NCBI RefSeq assembly: GCF_944393015.1
Contig: NZ_CALXYQ010000006.1
Span: 42,232-106,231 of the forward strand
Length of the DNA stretch: 64,000 nt
Direction: 5' to 3'
DNA from: an uncultured Brachyspira sp.
GTDB taxonomy: Bacteria > Spirochaetota > Brachyspiria > Brachyspirales > Brachyspiraceae
Shown here in pieces: positions 47,318 through 56,913 of the stretch. The notes under the pieces are model-generated. The model saw only the letters and a list, made by a program, of their open reading frames with translations, did no database searches and was not told the DNA's origin. Numbering within the stretch: position 1 is the first letter of the stretch; each line of letters opens with the position of its first letter. The position numbers and the translations under genes were made by a program.

Positions 47318-48007
47318 TTATTTTTCAGGTATATCTAAGATAGTACCATAGCTATTAAAGCAATGAGATGCTAGAGAAGAAACTCCTCCGCCTCTCTTAA
47401 GAGCACTGTTTATTATTTTCCCATCTTTTCTAGCTAAATCAGGGTATTTTAAATTCATATATCCAATAATAAGTCCTTTGCTTGTAGAAGCATGAATATA
47501 TGTTACAGTTTCATCTTTTTTATCAACTTCTATTACTATACCGGCATGAGTAAGCTTTTTATCATCAGATGTAGTTTTGTCAAACATAATTATATCGCCC
47601 ACATTCGGCAAAACACCTTTATAAATTTTTTTATATTTTGACAAAGTAGAATATATAGTTTTTACTCCGCCAGAATCTAAAATTGCTTGTTTTTCAAATA
47701 CCGCTATATTAGAAGCCCAATAAACTGCAGCTACATATCCCGAACAATCAAATCTAAATGTTTTCTTCTCTTTAGAAGTAGGATGTGTTAATGTAGCTTT
47801 TTCATTATATTGATAATGTTTATCCAAATAAAAGTTAGCCCATTTACTTATATCATTTCTAACTTTTTGTTTTTGTGCATCATTTATTTCAACACCGCTT
47901 TCTTCTAACTTCTTTTGATACTCTTTGTCATATCCGTAAGTTTGAGTAAATGATACTGAATAAAACAACATCATCAATAATGATAGTATAATAATATAAA
48001 AACGCAT
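47318..48007 (-). CDS. Exported NlpC/P60-family cysteine peptidase, copy 1
   Basis: The 229-residue protein has a signal peptide (LLMMLFYSVSFTQ). The C40-like peptidase domain has the catalytic Cys in FRFDCSGYVAAVYW, a GDIIMFD strand and the catalytic His in LTHAGIVIEVDK. A spirochaete-style extension follows (INSALKRGGGVSSLASHCFN). It should cleave peptidoglycan stem peptides or similar amides. It is paralogous to the gene just upstream. A promoter-like TTGACT (48060-48055), 16-bp spacer, TAAAAT lies in the gap, so it is probably transcribed separately. Confidence 0.85.
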   Translation of the reverse strand: MRFYIIILSLLMMLFYSVSFTQTYGYDKEYQKKLEESGVEINDAQKQKVRNDISKWANFYLDKHYQYNEKATLTHPTSKEKKTFRFDCSGYVAAVYWASNIAVFEKQAILDSGGVKTIYSTLSKYKKIYKGVLPNVGDIIMFDKTTSDDKKLTHAGIVIEVDKKDETVTYIHASTSKGLIIGYMNLKYPDLARKDGKIINSALKRGGGVSSLASHCFNSYGTILDIPEK

Positions 48008-48032
48008 AATACACTCTTATACATAGTAAATT

Positions 48033-48060
48033 ATTTTATAAAATATTAGTAAAAAGTCAA
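48033..48060 (-). promoter_or_regulatory. Promoter candidate for NlpC/P60 copy 1
   Basis: On the minus strand TTGACT (48060-48055), 16-bp spacer, TAAAAT (48038-48033), 25 nt before the ATG. Confidence 0.55.
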
Positions 48061-48086
48061 GGCAATTTACAATATTATTATTTATA

Positions 48087-48695
48087 TTAATTTGGCTTTT
48101 CAAAAATAGTACCATAACTATTAAAACAGTAAGAGGCTAAAGAATCTGTACCGCTTGATCTTTTTCCTCTTCTTAGATAACTATTAATAACTTTGCCGTC
48201 TTTTCTAGCTAAGTCTGGGTATTTTAAATTCATATATCCTAAAATAGGTCCTTTACTTGTACTTGAATGTATATAAGTAATTGTTTCATCTTCATCAACA
48301 TCTATTACTATACCAGAATGAGTAAGTTTTTTATCATAAGATGTAGTACCGTCAAAAAATATTATATCTCCTATATTAGGAAGAGTATTTTTATAAATTT
48401 TATTTTCTTTTGATAGGAGATAAAATATATTTGCAGTAGAGCCGCTTAATTTTATACTTGGTTTTTCAATAGCTGTAAAGTAAACTGCTGCTACAAATCC
48501 AGAACAGTCAAAATTAACTTTTTTCTTTTCTTTTGTGAAAGGATTAGTAATAGTATCGCTTTGATTATATTTATAATTTTTATTCATATAATAGTTAGCC
48601 CATTTTACTATTTCGTCTCTTTCATTATTTTGAGAAAATAATAACTGAGTAAAAAAAGACAGTATTACTATAAAAACGGTAATATAAAAACGCAT
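48087..48695 (-). CDS. Exported NlpC/P60-family cysteine peptidase, copy 2
   Basis: The 202-residue protein is a tandem paralogue of the downstream gene. It has a signal peptide, the catalytic VNFDCSGFVAAVYF, GDIIFFDGTTSYDKKLTHSG with the catalytic His, then YIHSSTSKGPILGYMNLKYP. The two copies share the last 60 residues closely (DLARKDGKVINS, DSLASYCFNSYGTI). Copy 2 lacks about 25 residues after the signal peptide that copy 1 has. The start follows AGGAGG. Tandem duplication followed by drift is the simplest history. Confidence 0.85.
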   Translation of the reverse strand: MRFYITVFIVILSFFTQLLFSQNNERDEIVKWANYYMNKNYKYNQSDTITNPFTKEKKKVNFDCSGFVAAVYFTAIEKPSIKLSGSTANIFYLLSKENKIYKNTLPNIGDIIFFDGTTSYDKKLTHSGIVIDVDEDETITYIHSSTSKGPILGYMNLKYPDLARKDGKVINSYLRRGKRSSGTDSLASYCFNSYGTIFEKPN

Positions 48696-48761
48696 TATTA
48701 ATCCTCCTGTATAAAAAATTAATTTTCTATTATAAATCGGATTTTTAATTATAAATAATAG

Positions 48762-49337
48762 TTACATGTTATTATAATATAACTCTTTGATAGTAAATTC
48801 ATCAGATTTTAACCATTTTATTCTATATTGTATAGGTGTTATTATATTGAAAAATACTGATAAATAAGGGTAGGCATTTTGAAACTGCATAGATAATCTT
48901 GTTTTGAATATGTACTTATTGTTTTTATTTAATTTATTTACATTGATAACTTCTATTCTATTTATTTGATATATATTTTTAATTAAAATTGATAAATCTG
49001 TATTTCTTGTTTCTCTCATAGTTTCCGAGTTCAAAACAACATATTCTTTAGTGAAAAAGTCATAATACAATTTTCTATATATATATATTTCTCTTATATT
49101 ATCATTAAGCAGTAAATTCTTTTTTATTAAATCAACCCTATAATTGATAAATAAGATTATTCCATTATCTATATATTTTTTTATATTTTGATAAATTTCA
49201 TCTTCATAATATGTTTTTACATCTACATAAAGCTTATCATCATATATATAGCTTCTTGAAAAATGTAATCTTAATTCATAAGCATAAGATATTTGTGAAA
49301 CAATTATAAAAGATAATAGTATAATAATTTTTTTCAT
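48762..49337 (-). CDS. DUF4390-like exported protein
   Basis: The 191-residue protein has a signal peptide ending ISYAYELRLHFS. It follows the DUF4390 plan: DDKLYVDVKTYYEDEI, a DNGIILFINYRVDLI segment, YRKLYYDFFTKEYVVLN, and a late IQYRIKWLKSDEF. Function of this periplasmic family is unknown. It lies between the NlpC/P60 and outer-membrane paralogue pairs on the same strand. I am moderately sure of the family and have nothing on function. Confidence 0.65.
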   Translation of the reverse strand: MKKIIILLSFIIVSQISYAYELRLHFSRSYIYDDKLYVDVKTYYEDEIYQNIKKYIDNGIILFINYRVDLIKKNLLLNDNIREIYIYRKLYYDFFTKEYVVLNSETMRETRNTDLSILIKNIYQINRIEVINVNKLNKNNKYIFKTRLSMQFQNAYPYLSVFFNIITPIQYRIKWLKSDEFTIKELYYNNM

Positions 49338-49386
49338 AATATTATTTTACTTTTTTTATTAAATATTACAATATCAAATTTATACA

Positions 49387-50397
49387 TTATAAGAATATAC
49401 TTACTTCCATTCCGATTTTGCTTTCCATTTTTTTATAAGCATATAATTGTCTTGATCTTAAATATTCATATTTAAACGCAAAAACTACTCTATAAATTTC
49501 AAAACCAACTCCAACAGCTACATGAGGATAGAATTTCTGATAACTGTCAATTATGGGATATCCTTCGCCTTTCTTTTTTCTGTTTACAGTATTTATTTCA
49601 TCATAATTTCCTGCTACATATATTCCTGTTATAAAGCTTATTTCTCCCCATATAGGAAGTCTGAAATCTGTTCCTAAATATATATTGAATAAATTTACAA
49701 AATTTGATTTTTTGAATCCTGTTATAGCAAATGCAGTTCCGCCATAGAATGTAAACCAACCCCAGTTATAATGCAAAGAAAAATGCATCTGTTCAAAACC
49801 TACATCTCTGAATTCTTCTTCATCTTTATTATATAATTCACTATCTCCTAATATATCTCCGCTTATATGGGAACAGGTATGTCTTAAAGGAGTGAATCTG
49901 AATCTTAATTTATTTTTATAAATATAATCAAAATATGCTTCAACTTGCATATGAGTTCCATACATTAAACTTATTCCATAGTATCTATCATAACCTTTGG
50001 GATAAGCCGATAAGAAAAATTGAGTAAGGTAACCTACACCTATTCTGAATCTATGGTCATTATTGTATTCAAATGCTATAGGAGCTGCCTCTGTTGCCAA
50101 TGTAGGCTGATGGAATATTAGTACGGAATCAAAATCATAATTACCTTTATTGTACATCTCTTTTATATTTAAAATATCACCGAACCAAAATTTACTGTTA
50201 TAAACATTAGGATCAAGCCAGCCATATAAATATTTATCTGTTTCAAAATCTCTAAATGGATTGTATCTCCATTTTATTTTTTTACTTTCTCTATATTCAT
50301 TCATTTTGTTTTCTAATGAATTTTCATTTTCTGTATTTTGGGAATAAAGTGATAAAGCGAATAAAATAAATAAAAGAATATATAATGTTTTTTTCAT
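49387..50397 (-). CDS. Predicted outer-membrane protein, paralogue 1 (DUF1207-like)
   Basis: Start taken at ATG 50397 (a 17-codon upstream extension lacks a good site), giving 336 residues. Signal peptide MKKTLYILLFILFALSLYSQ is followed by a charged stretch, then beta strands: HRFRIGVGYLTQFF, THMQVEAYFDYIYK, LRFRFTPLRHTCSHISGDIL, WGWFTFYGGTAFAITGF. It ends in SKIGMEVSIFL with C-terminal aromatic character. The plan recalls the DUF1207 outer-membrane family, with a conserved HxSGD-like segment. It is paralogous to the gene immediately upstream. A promoter TTGAAA-16-TATAAT lies at 50456-50429. Confidence 0.7.
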   Translation of the reverse strand: MKKTLYILLFILFALSLYSQNTENENSLENKMNEYRESKKIKWRYNPFRDFETDKYLYGWLDPNVYNSKFWFGDILNIKEMYNKGNYDFDSVLIFHQPTLATEAAPIAFEYNNDHRFRIGVGYLTQFFLSAYPKGYDRYYGISLMYGTHMQVEAYFDYIYKNKLRFRFTPLRHTCSHISGDILGDSELYNKDEEEFRDVGFEQMHFSLHYNWGWFTFYGGTAFAITGFKKSNFVNLFNIYLGTDFRLPIWGEISFITGIYVAGNYDEINTVNRKKKGEGYPIIDSYQKFYPHVAVGVGFEIYRVVFAFKYEYLRSRQLYAYKKMESKIGMEVSIFL

Positions 50398-50428
50398 AAA
50401 AAATCCATTTATTATAAGATAATTGAAC

Positions 50429-50456
50429 ATTATATATAATAAATTCATTTTTTCAA
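50429..50456 (-). promoter_or_regulatory. Promoter candidate for outer-membrane paralogue 1
   Basis: On the minus strand TTGAAA (50456-50451), 16-bp spacer, TATAAT (50434-50429), 31 nt upstream of the ATG at 50397. Confidence 0.6.
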
Positions 50457-50556
50457 TATATTTTAGATATATATATTTAGATAATATATAAAGATATTCA
50501 AATTTTAATATTGTAATATTAATTTCTATTAATCATCTATAAATGGATTTAACAAT

Positions 50557-51564
50557 TTAGAAAAATAAACTAGCTTCAAGTCCTATTCTGCTTTCCGTTT
50601 TTCTAAAAGAATATACCTGTTTTGATCTTCCGTATTCATATTTTACTCCAAGTATAACCCTATATATTTCAAAACCTATTCCTGTAGATATAGAAGGAGT
50701 CCATTCATTATGTTTTTCTATGATATCATATCCTTGTACATATCCTTGTGTTCTTCTTATTGTGCTTAAACTATCAAAGAAAGCCCCTACATATATTCCT
50801 GTCATTAAACTTATTTCGCCCCATAAAGGTATTCTCACTTCTGCACCAGCATAAATATTAAATAAATTTATAAGACTTGTCATATTAAAGCCTGATATAG
50901 CAAATGATGTGCCTCCATAAAAAGAAAACCAGCCCCATCTATAATATGCTGATAAATGCATTTGTTCAAATCCAAAATCTCTAAATTCTTCTTCATTCTT
51001 GTTATACAAATTTTCATCTCCGAATATATCACCTCCCATATGATAACAAGTATGTCTTAATGGGGCAAATCTTATCTTTAATTTATTATTATATATATAT
51101 TCGAAGTATACCTCTACCTGCATGTAATCACCAAATAAAAAAGTTTCTCCATATAATTGATCTTTTCCTTTAGCATAACTTCCTAAAAATAATTTAACTG
51201 AATAAGCTACGCCTATTCTGAATCTATGTTTATCACTGTTTATATTGAATGCTATAGGAGATAAATCTACTGCCAATTTAGGATCAAAGTATAATAATAT
51301 ATTTTGTAATTTAAATTTATTAGGGTATAATTGCTGATCATTTAGTATATCACCCAACCAAAAACTTGTATTATAATTATAAGGATCAAGCCATGGAGAA
51401 AAATATTTATCTGTTTCGTATGTTCTGAGCGGATTATATTTCCAGTTTAGTTTTACTTTTTCTATATAATTGTTCATTTTATTTTCTAATGAATCATTAT
51501 TTTGAGAATATATTAAATTTGATATGATAATTAGTAACACTATAGTATAGATGATTTTTTTCAT
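50557..51564 (-). CDS. Predicted outer-membrane protein, paralogue 2 (DUF1207-like)
   Basis: The 335-residue protein matches its downstream neighbour over almost the whole length: WKYNPLRTYETDKYF, HRFRIGVAYSVKLFLGSYAK, LKIRFAPLRHTCYHMGGDIF, EEFRDFGFEQMHLSAYYRWG and a terminal RIGLEASLFF. It has its own signal peptide ending LIYSQ. The terminal Phe and alternating strands suggest a beta barrel. The tandem pair diverged most in loop-like regions, as expected for surface proteins. Function unknown. Confidence 0.7.
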   Translation of the reverse strand: MKKIIYTIVLLIIISNLIYSQNNDSLENKMNNYIEKVKLNWKYNPLRTYETDKYFSPWLDPYNYNTSFWLGDILNDQQLYPNKFKLQNILLYFDPKLAVDLSPIAFNINSDKHRFRIGVAYSVKLFLGSYAKGKDQLYGETFLFGDYMQVEVYFEYIYNNKLKIRFAPLRHTCYHMGGDIFGDENLYNKNEEEFRDFGFEQMHLSAYYRWGWFSFYGGTSFAISGFNMTSLINLFNIYAGAEVRIPLWGEISLMTGIYVGAFFDSLSTIRRTQGYVQGYDIIEKHNEWTPSISTGIGFEIYRVILGVKYEYGRSKQVYSFRKTESRIGLEASLFF

Positions 51565-51630
51565 AATAAATCCTATATTATTAATATTATTAAATATATA
51601 AATTATTTAAAAAAATTAAAAATTATGTAA

Positions 51631-52182
51631 TCAATTTTTTTTTGAAAGGAGATTGATATAAGGTTCTGTTTCTATACAGTTTTCATCTATACCTATTTCA
51701 TTTAATATGGATTTTAATTGAAGTATTTGATTTTCAACAGTTTCATTTGAATTTAAAAATTCTATTTCTATAAAGTTGTCTAAATTTTTTATTTTTGAAA
51801 TTTCTACTAAGGCATTTTTATATATAAAGGCATAACCTTTTTTTTCTTTTTTAACATATTCTTTATATTTCTGAAGCTTTGATAAAAAGTTAATTATAAA
51901 TCTTGCTTTTTTCTTGCTTACTTTAACTTCTATTTCTTCATTAACTTCTACGCCGTCAATTAGAATTCTTTCTTTTGTGCAGAAAGTATATCCTCCATGT
52001 TCTATTCTAAGTCTTATGCAGTCGCTTGTTTTTATATTTTCTTTTTTGATGCTTTCTTCTTTAGCATAATAAATATCTTTTTTGAAATACTTTTTTTTGA
52101 ACTTAGCATTATTTTTAAGAAAGTTTAAAACAGAGTCAAAATCTTTTATATATGCTTTTATTTCTATTTCAGAGTTTGCCAT
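51631..52182 (-). CDS. CYTH-domain protein (CyaB/triphosphatase-like)
   Basis: The 183-residue protein starts with the CYTH signature SEIEIKAYI (ExExK) and continues with DCIRLRIEHGGYTFCTKERI, EVNEEIEVKV, YAFIYKNALVEISKI and NFIEIEFL. The alternating charged strands are typical of the tunnel fold. Family members hydrolyse thiamine or inorganic triphosphate, or act as class IV adenylate cyclases. A cyclic-nucleotide-binding protein gene lies at 60767, which makes the cyclase option worth testing. It follows mreD by 3 nt and is the last gene of the shape/chemotaxis run. Confidence 0.85.
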   Translation of the reverse strand: MANSEIEIKAYIKDFDSVLNFLKNNAKFKKKYFKKDIYYAKEESIKKENIKTSDCIRLRIEHGGYTFCTKERILIDGVEVNEEIEVKVSKKKARFIINFLSKLQKYKEYVKKEKKGYAFIYKNALVEISKIKNLDNFIEIEFLNSNETVENQILQLKSILNEIGIDENCIETEPYINLLSKKN

Positions 52183-52185
52183 ATT

Positions 52186-52725
52186 TTATTCAGTATATTC
52201 CTTAGTGCTGTCATCTACATGTATTTTTTGTTTATCATAAATTAAAGGAGCAACTTTTTCAAATAATATGAATGCTGGTGAAGATAGTATAACTGTAAGA
52301 GGAAGTCCTACAAGCAATTCTGATCTTATCAATACAGCAACATTTGAAAGATCTGAATATATAGAAGTTACCAAAAATAATGCTATGATTTTTATTAAAT
52401 AGCCTACTAAAGTTACAAATATTCCAGCAGCAATTTGCTTTATAAATATTCTTGTATTGAAAAAACCTACAAAGAAACCAATATTAAGGAATATTATGGC
52501 ATAAGATCCAAATGTTCCGCTTGATACAATATCTTGTAAAAGCCCTATGATAAAGCCATATATTACTCCATCAAATGAACCATATCTAAATGCTATGAAT
52601 GTTAAAAAAATTAAAAGCAAATCAGGTTTAGCACCTAATGCCACTCTTATTAAATCATAAGCAGGAGATGATTGTATAAGAAGTAAAATCAGAGTTGTAA
52701 TGATTACTGTTACTATTCTTTTCAT
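52186..52725 (-). CDS. mreD: Rod shape-determining protein MreD
   Basis: The 179-residue protein has about five membrane segments and the MreD plan: DLIRVALGAKPDLLLIFLTF, GSFDGVIYGFIIGLLQDIVS, GVIYGFIIG-type loop and a C-terminal VILSSPAFILFEKVAP. It overlaps the mreC stop by 4 nt, giving translational coupling. It acts with MreB and MreC to organise lateral cell-wall synthesis. The usual downstream partners mrdA and rodA are absent here, and a CYTH gene takes their place. Confidence 0.92.
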   Translation of the reverse strand: MKRIVTVIITTLILLLIQSSPAYDLIRVALGAKPDLLLIFLTFIAFRYGSFDGVIYGFIIGLLQDIVSSGTFGSYAIIFLNIGFFVGFFNTRIFIKQIAAGIFVTLVGYLIKIIALFLVTSIYSDLSNVAVLIRSELLVGLPLTVILSSPAFILFEKVAPLIYDKQKIHVDDSTKEYTE

Positions 52726-53603
52726 TTTGCCTCTCCATTATCATCTTCTTCATTAGCAAGCATAATGATTTCCTGATCCGGTATCTTTTTTATTACATAA
52801 ACATTTTCTAAAGTTGAGAAATTAACAGCAGGCTCTACATATAAATCATGGAAAAGTCCGTAATTTTTCTTTTCAACTTTGAATATAGTACCTACTAATA
52901 TACCTTTAGGAAATACTCCTCCCATACCGCTTGTAACAACTCTTTCGCCTTCTTCAACGTCCATTTGTAAATCTATATACTGCAAATGTGTTTGTGTAGA
53001 TTTAGGGCTTTGTCCAACCATTATTCCTGTAGTTCTTGAGCTTTCAAGCATTACAGATATTTGAGATCTTTGGTCAACTAAAGATAATATTCTGCTGTTG
53101 TATCTTCTCACTTCAACTACCTTTCCTACTAATCCTTTATATCCGTTTTGATAAGATATAACAGGCATTCCTACTACTATACCATGAGCACTTCCTTTAT
53201 TTATAACAATAGTAGTGTAGAAGTTTTGAGGGTCTTTAGAAACTATTTCAGCATATTCTAAAGGGTATTCATCAGTAGGGGCTTCATTTAATAATGCTCT
53301 AAGTCTTTCATTTTCAGCACTTAATTGTTCATATTCTAATGCAGCACCGCTTAATTCAGCTATTCTGTCTCTTAATACCTGCACCTGACTTTGAAGTGTG
53401 AATATATCTGTTATGCTAGTATAGAGGTATACAAAAGCTCTTGATACGCTTTTTGTTGCACTTTGAATAGGGTATACTCCAAGTGCATAAATAGACTGTA
53501 AATTGAATACAAAATTACTTCTATTTAACACCATTAGCATTCCTGCTACAAGATTAAGCAGAATATATAATGTTAATAATTTGTGTTTTATAAAAAGTTT
53601 CAC
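52722..53603 (-). CDS. mreC: Rod shape-determining protein MreC
   Basis: The 293-residue protein has one N-terminal membrane segment (about 10-28), a coiled coil (QVQVLRDRIAELSGAALEYE), then the periplasmic beta domain with PLEYAEIVSKDPQNFYTTIV, INKGSAHGIVVGMPVIS, GLVGKVVEV, SLVDQRSQISVML and GVFPKGILVGTI. The start is GTG at 53603 with no obvious ribosome site, so translation may depend on upstream mreB. It links cytoplasmic MreB to the wall synthesis enzymes. Confidence 0.94.
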   Translation of the reverse strand: MKLFIKHKLLTLYILLNLVAGMLMVLNRSNFVFNLQSIYALGVYPIQSATKSVSRAFVYLYTSITDIFTLQSQVQVLRDRIAELSGAALEYEQLSAENERLRALLNEAPTDEYPLEYAEIVSKDPQNFYTTIVINKGSAHGIVVGMPVISYQNGYKGLVGKVVEVRRYNSRILSLVDQRSQISVMLESSRTTGIMVGQSPKSTQTHLQYIDLQMDVEEGERVVTSGMGGVFPKGILVGTIFKVEKKNYGLFHDLYVEPAVNFSTLENVYVIKKIPDQEIIMLANEEDDNGEAK

Positions 53604-53650
53604 GTATATGAATATCGGCTATATTAATAAAATTTTTATTATTTTTCCGA

Positions 53651-54676
53651 TTAAGAGTATCTTCTGTAATTTTTCAAATTTCTAGTCTCTTCTATAAACT
53701 TTCCGCATCCTATAGCAACGCAAGTAAGAGGACTTTCAGCAAGAATTACAGGAACTCCTGTTTCCATAGATATCAAATCAGTAAAACCAGGAAGCATTGA
53801 TGTACCGCCGCTCATAACAATACCGCGTTCTACTATATCAGCAGAAATTTCCGGAGGTGTTTGATTAAGTACAGATTTTACAGCTTCCAAAATTTCTATT
53901 AATATATCAGCTATGGCGTCTTTAATTTCAGCACTGTTTATTGTAAGAGTTTTAGGAAGTCCTGATACAGAGTCTCTTCCTCTTATGTCCATAGTTTTTG
54001 ATATATCGCCTTTATAAGCATGACCGATATTGATTTTAATTTCTTCAGCAGTTTTTTCACCGATATATAAGTTGTGAGTTCTTTGCATATATTTGATAAT
54101 AGCATCATCAAGTTCATCACCGCCTACACGTATAGAAGCACTTCTTACCATACTTCCAAGTGAAAGAACAGCCACCTCTGTAGTACCTCCGCCTATCTCT
54201 ATAATCATATTACCATGAGGTTCATTAATAGGCATATCAGCACCAATAGCTGCAGCTCTTGCCTGTTCAATTAAGAATATAGTTCTAGCTCCTGCCTGTT
54301 CGCAGCTTTCTCTTACGGCTCTTCTTTCTACCTCTGTGATTCCAGTAGGTATACCTATAGCTATTCTAGGTTTTACTAAAGTTCTTTTATTATGTACTTT
54401 ATTAATAAAGTATCTTATCATCTTTTCAACAGTTTCAAAGTCAGCAATAACTCCGTCTCTCATAGGTCTTATTGCTGCTATAGAATTAGGTACTTTACCT
54501 AACATTTGCTTAGCTTCATTTCCAACTGCTATAACATTTCCTGTGCTTTTTTCTATAGCCACAACTGATGGTTCAGCCAAAACAATACCTTCTCCCTTTA
54601 CATATACAAGAGTATTAGCAGTTCCTAAATCTATTCCCATATCGCTTGAGAACATATTATATAACCAGTTAAACAT
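53651..54676 (-). CDS. mreB: Rod shape-determining protein MreB
   Basis: The 341-residue actin homologue has [20 protein letters not shown] (phosphate 1), [65 protein letters not shown] (phosphate 2) and [13 protein letters not shown] (adenosine). Length is normal for MreB. It forms filaments guiding cell-wall growth. The start follows AAGGAG. It lies 3 nt after a TPR gene and 47 nt before mreC. Confidence 0.97.
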   Translation of the reverse strand: MFNWLYNMFSSDMGIDLGTANTLVYVKGEGIVLAEPSVVAIEKSTGNVIAVGNEAKQMLGKVPNSIAAIRPMRDGVIADFETVEKMIRYFINKVHNKRTLVKPRIAIGIPTGITEVERRAVRESCEQAGARTIFLIEQARAAAIGADMPINEPHGNMIIEIGGGTTEVAVLSLGSMVRSASIRVGGDELDDAIIKYMQRTHNLYIGEKTAEEIKINIGHAYKGDISKTMDIRGRDSVSGLPKTLTINSAEIKDAIADILIEILEAVKSVLNQTPPEISADIVERGIVMSGGTSMLPGFTDLISMETGVPVILAESPLTCVAIGCGKFIEETRNLKNYRRYS

Positions 54677-54679
54677 TTA

Positions 54680-55618
54680 TTACAATCTCCTTAAAGTATC
54701 CCTAGCGGGCTTATACGAATTATCTATTTTTATAGCTTCTCTAAACATTTTTATAGCTTCATTTCTTCTTTTAGTGTCTAAATATAATGTCCCTATACTA
54801 TAATATAAATCAGGATTTTTTTCATCTATCTCTAATGCCTTTTTGTAAAAAAATTCGCTTTCTTTATACAATCCTTGTCTGTAATATAAATTTCCTAATT
54901 TAAAATAGGTTCTTGATTCAAGCATAGTATTATTATTAAAGCTGTCCATAGAGGATAATATTTGTATAGCTTTTGTATAATCTTTATCCCCCTCATAAGC
55001 ATTTGCAAGTTCATAATACAATTCCATATTTATAAATTTATCGCTGTTTTCTTTTAATTCTCTATCAATGGCATTTTCTAAATATTTTACAGCATCTTTG
55101 AATAATCCTATTTCATAGCAAATTTTAGATAATTCTATGGCAGTTGAAGTTCTATTATCTCCTTCATTTATTGCTTGTATATATGAATTGTATGAATCAA
55201 TATAATATGCCGAACCTAATCTTTGATAACTATAAGCTAATCTTTGATGTATGATATTTTTATTTTTTATGAATTTGAAAGATAATAATAATTGATTAGC
55301 GTATCTTATGATATTTTCACTTGCATTGACGATTATTTCTTTTTTATCAGACCTTATAAGTATATCATAGTATAAATCTATGCCTGTTATTAATATATTT
55401 TTATTTAAAGGTCTTTTACTATATAGATCATTAAATAAAAATGAAGCATTATTATAATCTTCTGATACCATATAATCATATATAGATTTTAATCTTTTTT
55501 TTTCTATATAGTTAGAAGTAAATAAATATGCAGCTCCAATTAGAGCTAAGGCAGCAATTAAAGTTATCACTATAATATGTATGCTAATCTTTTTTTCAAC
55601 ATTATATAGGTAAGGCAT
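54680..55618 (-). CDS. Membrane-anchored TPR protein
   Basis: The 312-residue protein has one N-terminal membrane segment (IIVITLIAALALIGAAYLF, about 15-33). TPR-like helix pairs follow, including YAYSQRLGSAYYIDSYN-like spacing, LANAYEGDKDYTKAIQILSS and two clear TPR units near the end (YFKLGNLYYRQGLYKESEFF, then LYYSIGTLYLDTKRRNEAIK). It probably serves as a scaffold. Its position directly before mreB and after the bactofilin gene suggests a role in envelope or cytoskeleton assembly, which is inference. Confidence 0.85.
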   Translation of the reverse strand: MPYLYNVEKKISIHIIVITLIAALALIGAAYLFTSNYIEKKRLKSIYDYMVSEDYNNASFLFNDLYSKRPLNKNILITGIDLYYDILIRSDKKEIIVNASENIIRYANQLLLSFKFIKNKNIIHQRLAYSYQRLGSAYYIDSYNSYIQAINEGDNRTSTAIELSKICYEIGLFKDAVKYLENAIDRELKENSDKFINMELYYELANAYEGDKDYTKAIQILSSMDSFNNNTMLESRTYFKLGNLYYRQGLYKESEFFYKKALEIDEKNPDLYYSIGTLYLDTKRRNEAIKMFREAIKIDNSYKPARDTLRRL

Positions 55619-55641
55619 TATTATTTAATGTAATCCGTAAG

Positions 55642-56052
55642 TTAATTTTGATTATCCATATTACCATCATTATATAATTCTAAAATGGTTTCTTTAGGAT
55701 TAGTAAGAGGGTCTTGAGATACTATACATACTCCCTCCAATATAACCCCATTTTGTATTATTAATTCAGGAGTTCTTATCTCTCCAAGTACTCTGCTGGT
55801 AGGCATAAGCATTACTCTGTTTTTAGCCTCTATATTTCCAATAATTATTCCTTCTATAACAGCAGAAACAGTTTTTATATTTGATTTTACTTTTCCTGTG
55901 GCACCTACAAAAACATTATCTACTTCTAATTTTTCACCTTCATAACGTCCGTCTATTCTTAATGTGCCGTTTAATGTAAATTCACCTTTGAAGAATGAAC
56001 CTTCACCTATAATAGAATTAGATTCTGTATTATCATTTCTTTTTGAAAACAT
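55642..56052 (-). CDS. Bactofilin
   Basis: The 136-residue protein has the bactofilin (DUF583) core: IIGEGSFFKGEFTLNGTLRI, DGRYEGE, VEGIIIGN-type hydrophobic repeats (SAVIEGIIIGNIEAKNRVML) and GEIRTPELIIQNGVILEG, with short unstructured ends. It should polymerise into a beta-helical filament at the membrane. In spirochaetes bactofilins affect cell shape and motility. It is in a run between cheR and the TPR-mreB genes, linking shape and chemotaxis functions. Start preceded by AGGAG. Confidence 0.92.
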   Translation of the reverse strand: MFSKRNDNTESNSIIGEGSFFKGEFTLNGTLRIDGRYEGEKLEVDNVFVGATGKVKSNIKTVSAVIEGIIIGNIEAKNRVMLMPTSRVLGEIRTPELIIQNGVILEGVCIVSQDPLTNPKETILELYNDGNMDNQN

Positions 56053-56063
56053 TAATAAAACTC

Positions 56064-56879
56064 CTAATTTTTAGTATATACTATGGAATTATCTATATTG
56101 TTAAATTTGAATTTTGTATCTAGTCCGAATAATGATTCACTATGTCCTATAAATAAAAATCCATGTTCATTTAGTATATCATAAAATCTATTAACTGTAA
56201 GCTTAACAGATTCATTATCAAAATATATAAGAACATTTCTACAAAAAATAACGTCCATATTTGACTGACTTCCTCTATGTCTCAAATTATGATAATCAAA
56301 AGTTATTAATTTTTTTATATCATTTTTGATAGAGTACTCTCCGGAAGCTAATTTATCAAAATATTTTTTTAAATATTCTTTTGGAACATTTTCTACCTTG
56401 TGTTCCTCATATCTTCCTTCTTTGGCAGCTACCAAAGAATTAAGAGATAAATCACTAGCAAATATTTTTATATCTCTATCTGTTATACCGGGCGTTTCCA
56501 AACAAGTTATTGCTATAGAGTAGGGTTCTTCTCCAGTAGAACAGCCAGCACTCCAAATTCTTATTTGTTCTCCGGGTTTTTTGTATTTCATTATTTTTGG
56601 CAGAACATAATTTTTTAATAGTTTAAAGTTTGGCTCATTCCTGAAAAATTTAGTAAGATTTGTAGTAATGTTATCTAAAAATTTTTTTAGTTCTTCTTTG
56701 TCTGAAGAAACAAGTTTATAATAATCTTCTACTACTTCTAAATTTCTTTCTTTCATAGAAGAAGCTATTCTTGACTCTAAAATAATTTTATTGATAACAT
56801 TAAAACATATACCGCTTTCTCTATATACAAAATCTTTAAACAGATTAAATTGTTGTTCGGTTAATTTTATCTCGTTCAA
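56064..56879 (-). CDS. cheR: Chemotaxis protein methyltransferase CheR
   Basis: The 271-residue protein has the N-terminal helical CheR domain (FKDFVYRESGICFN). The SAM-binding domain has TNLTKFFRNEPNFKLL, RIWSAGCSTGEEPYSIAI, FASDLSLNSLVAAKEGRY, VIFCRNVLIYFD and FIGHSESLFGL. It methylates receptor glutamates, such as those of the chemoreceptor at 30144. The start is TTG at 56879 with GGA about 12 nt upstream. It follows the cheY gene by 34 nt. Confidence 0.94.
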   Translation of the reverse strand: MNEIKLTEQQFNLFKDFVYRESGICFNVINKIILESRIASSMKERNLEVVEDYYKLVSSDKEELKKFLDNITTNLTKFFRNEPNFKLLKNYVLPKIMKYKKPGEQIRIWSAGCSTGEEPYSIAITCLETPGITDRDIKIFASDLSLNSLVAAKEGRYEEHKVENVPKEYLKKYFDKLASGEYSIKNDIKKLITFDYHNLRHRGSQSNMDVIFCRNVLIYFDNESVKLTVNRFYDILNEHGFLFIGHSESLFGLDTKFKFNNIDNSIVYTKN

Positions 56880-56913
56880 AATAAATTATTCCAAGTAAGT
56901 AGGCAATAAATTA

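Noticed and set aside
54336..54803. 155-codon open frame antisense to mreB
   Set aside because: Overlaps mreB and the end of the TPR gene; no ribosome site or promoter.
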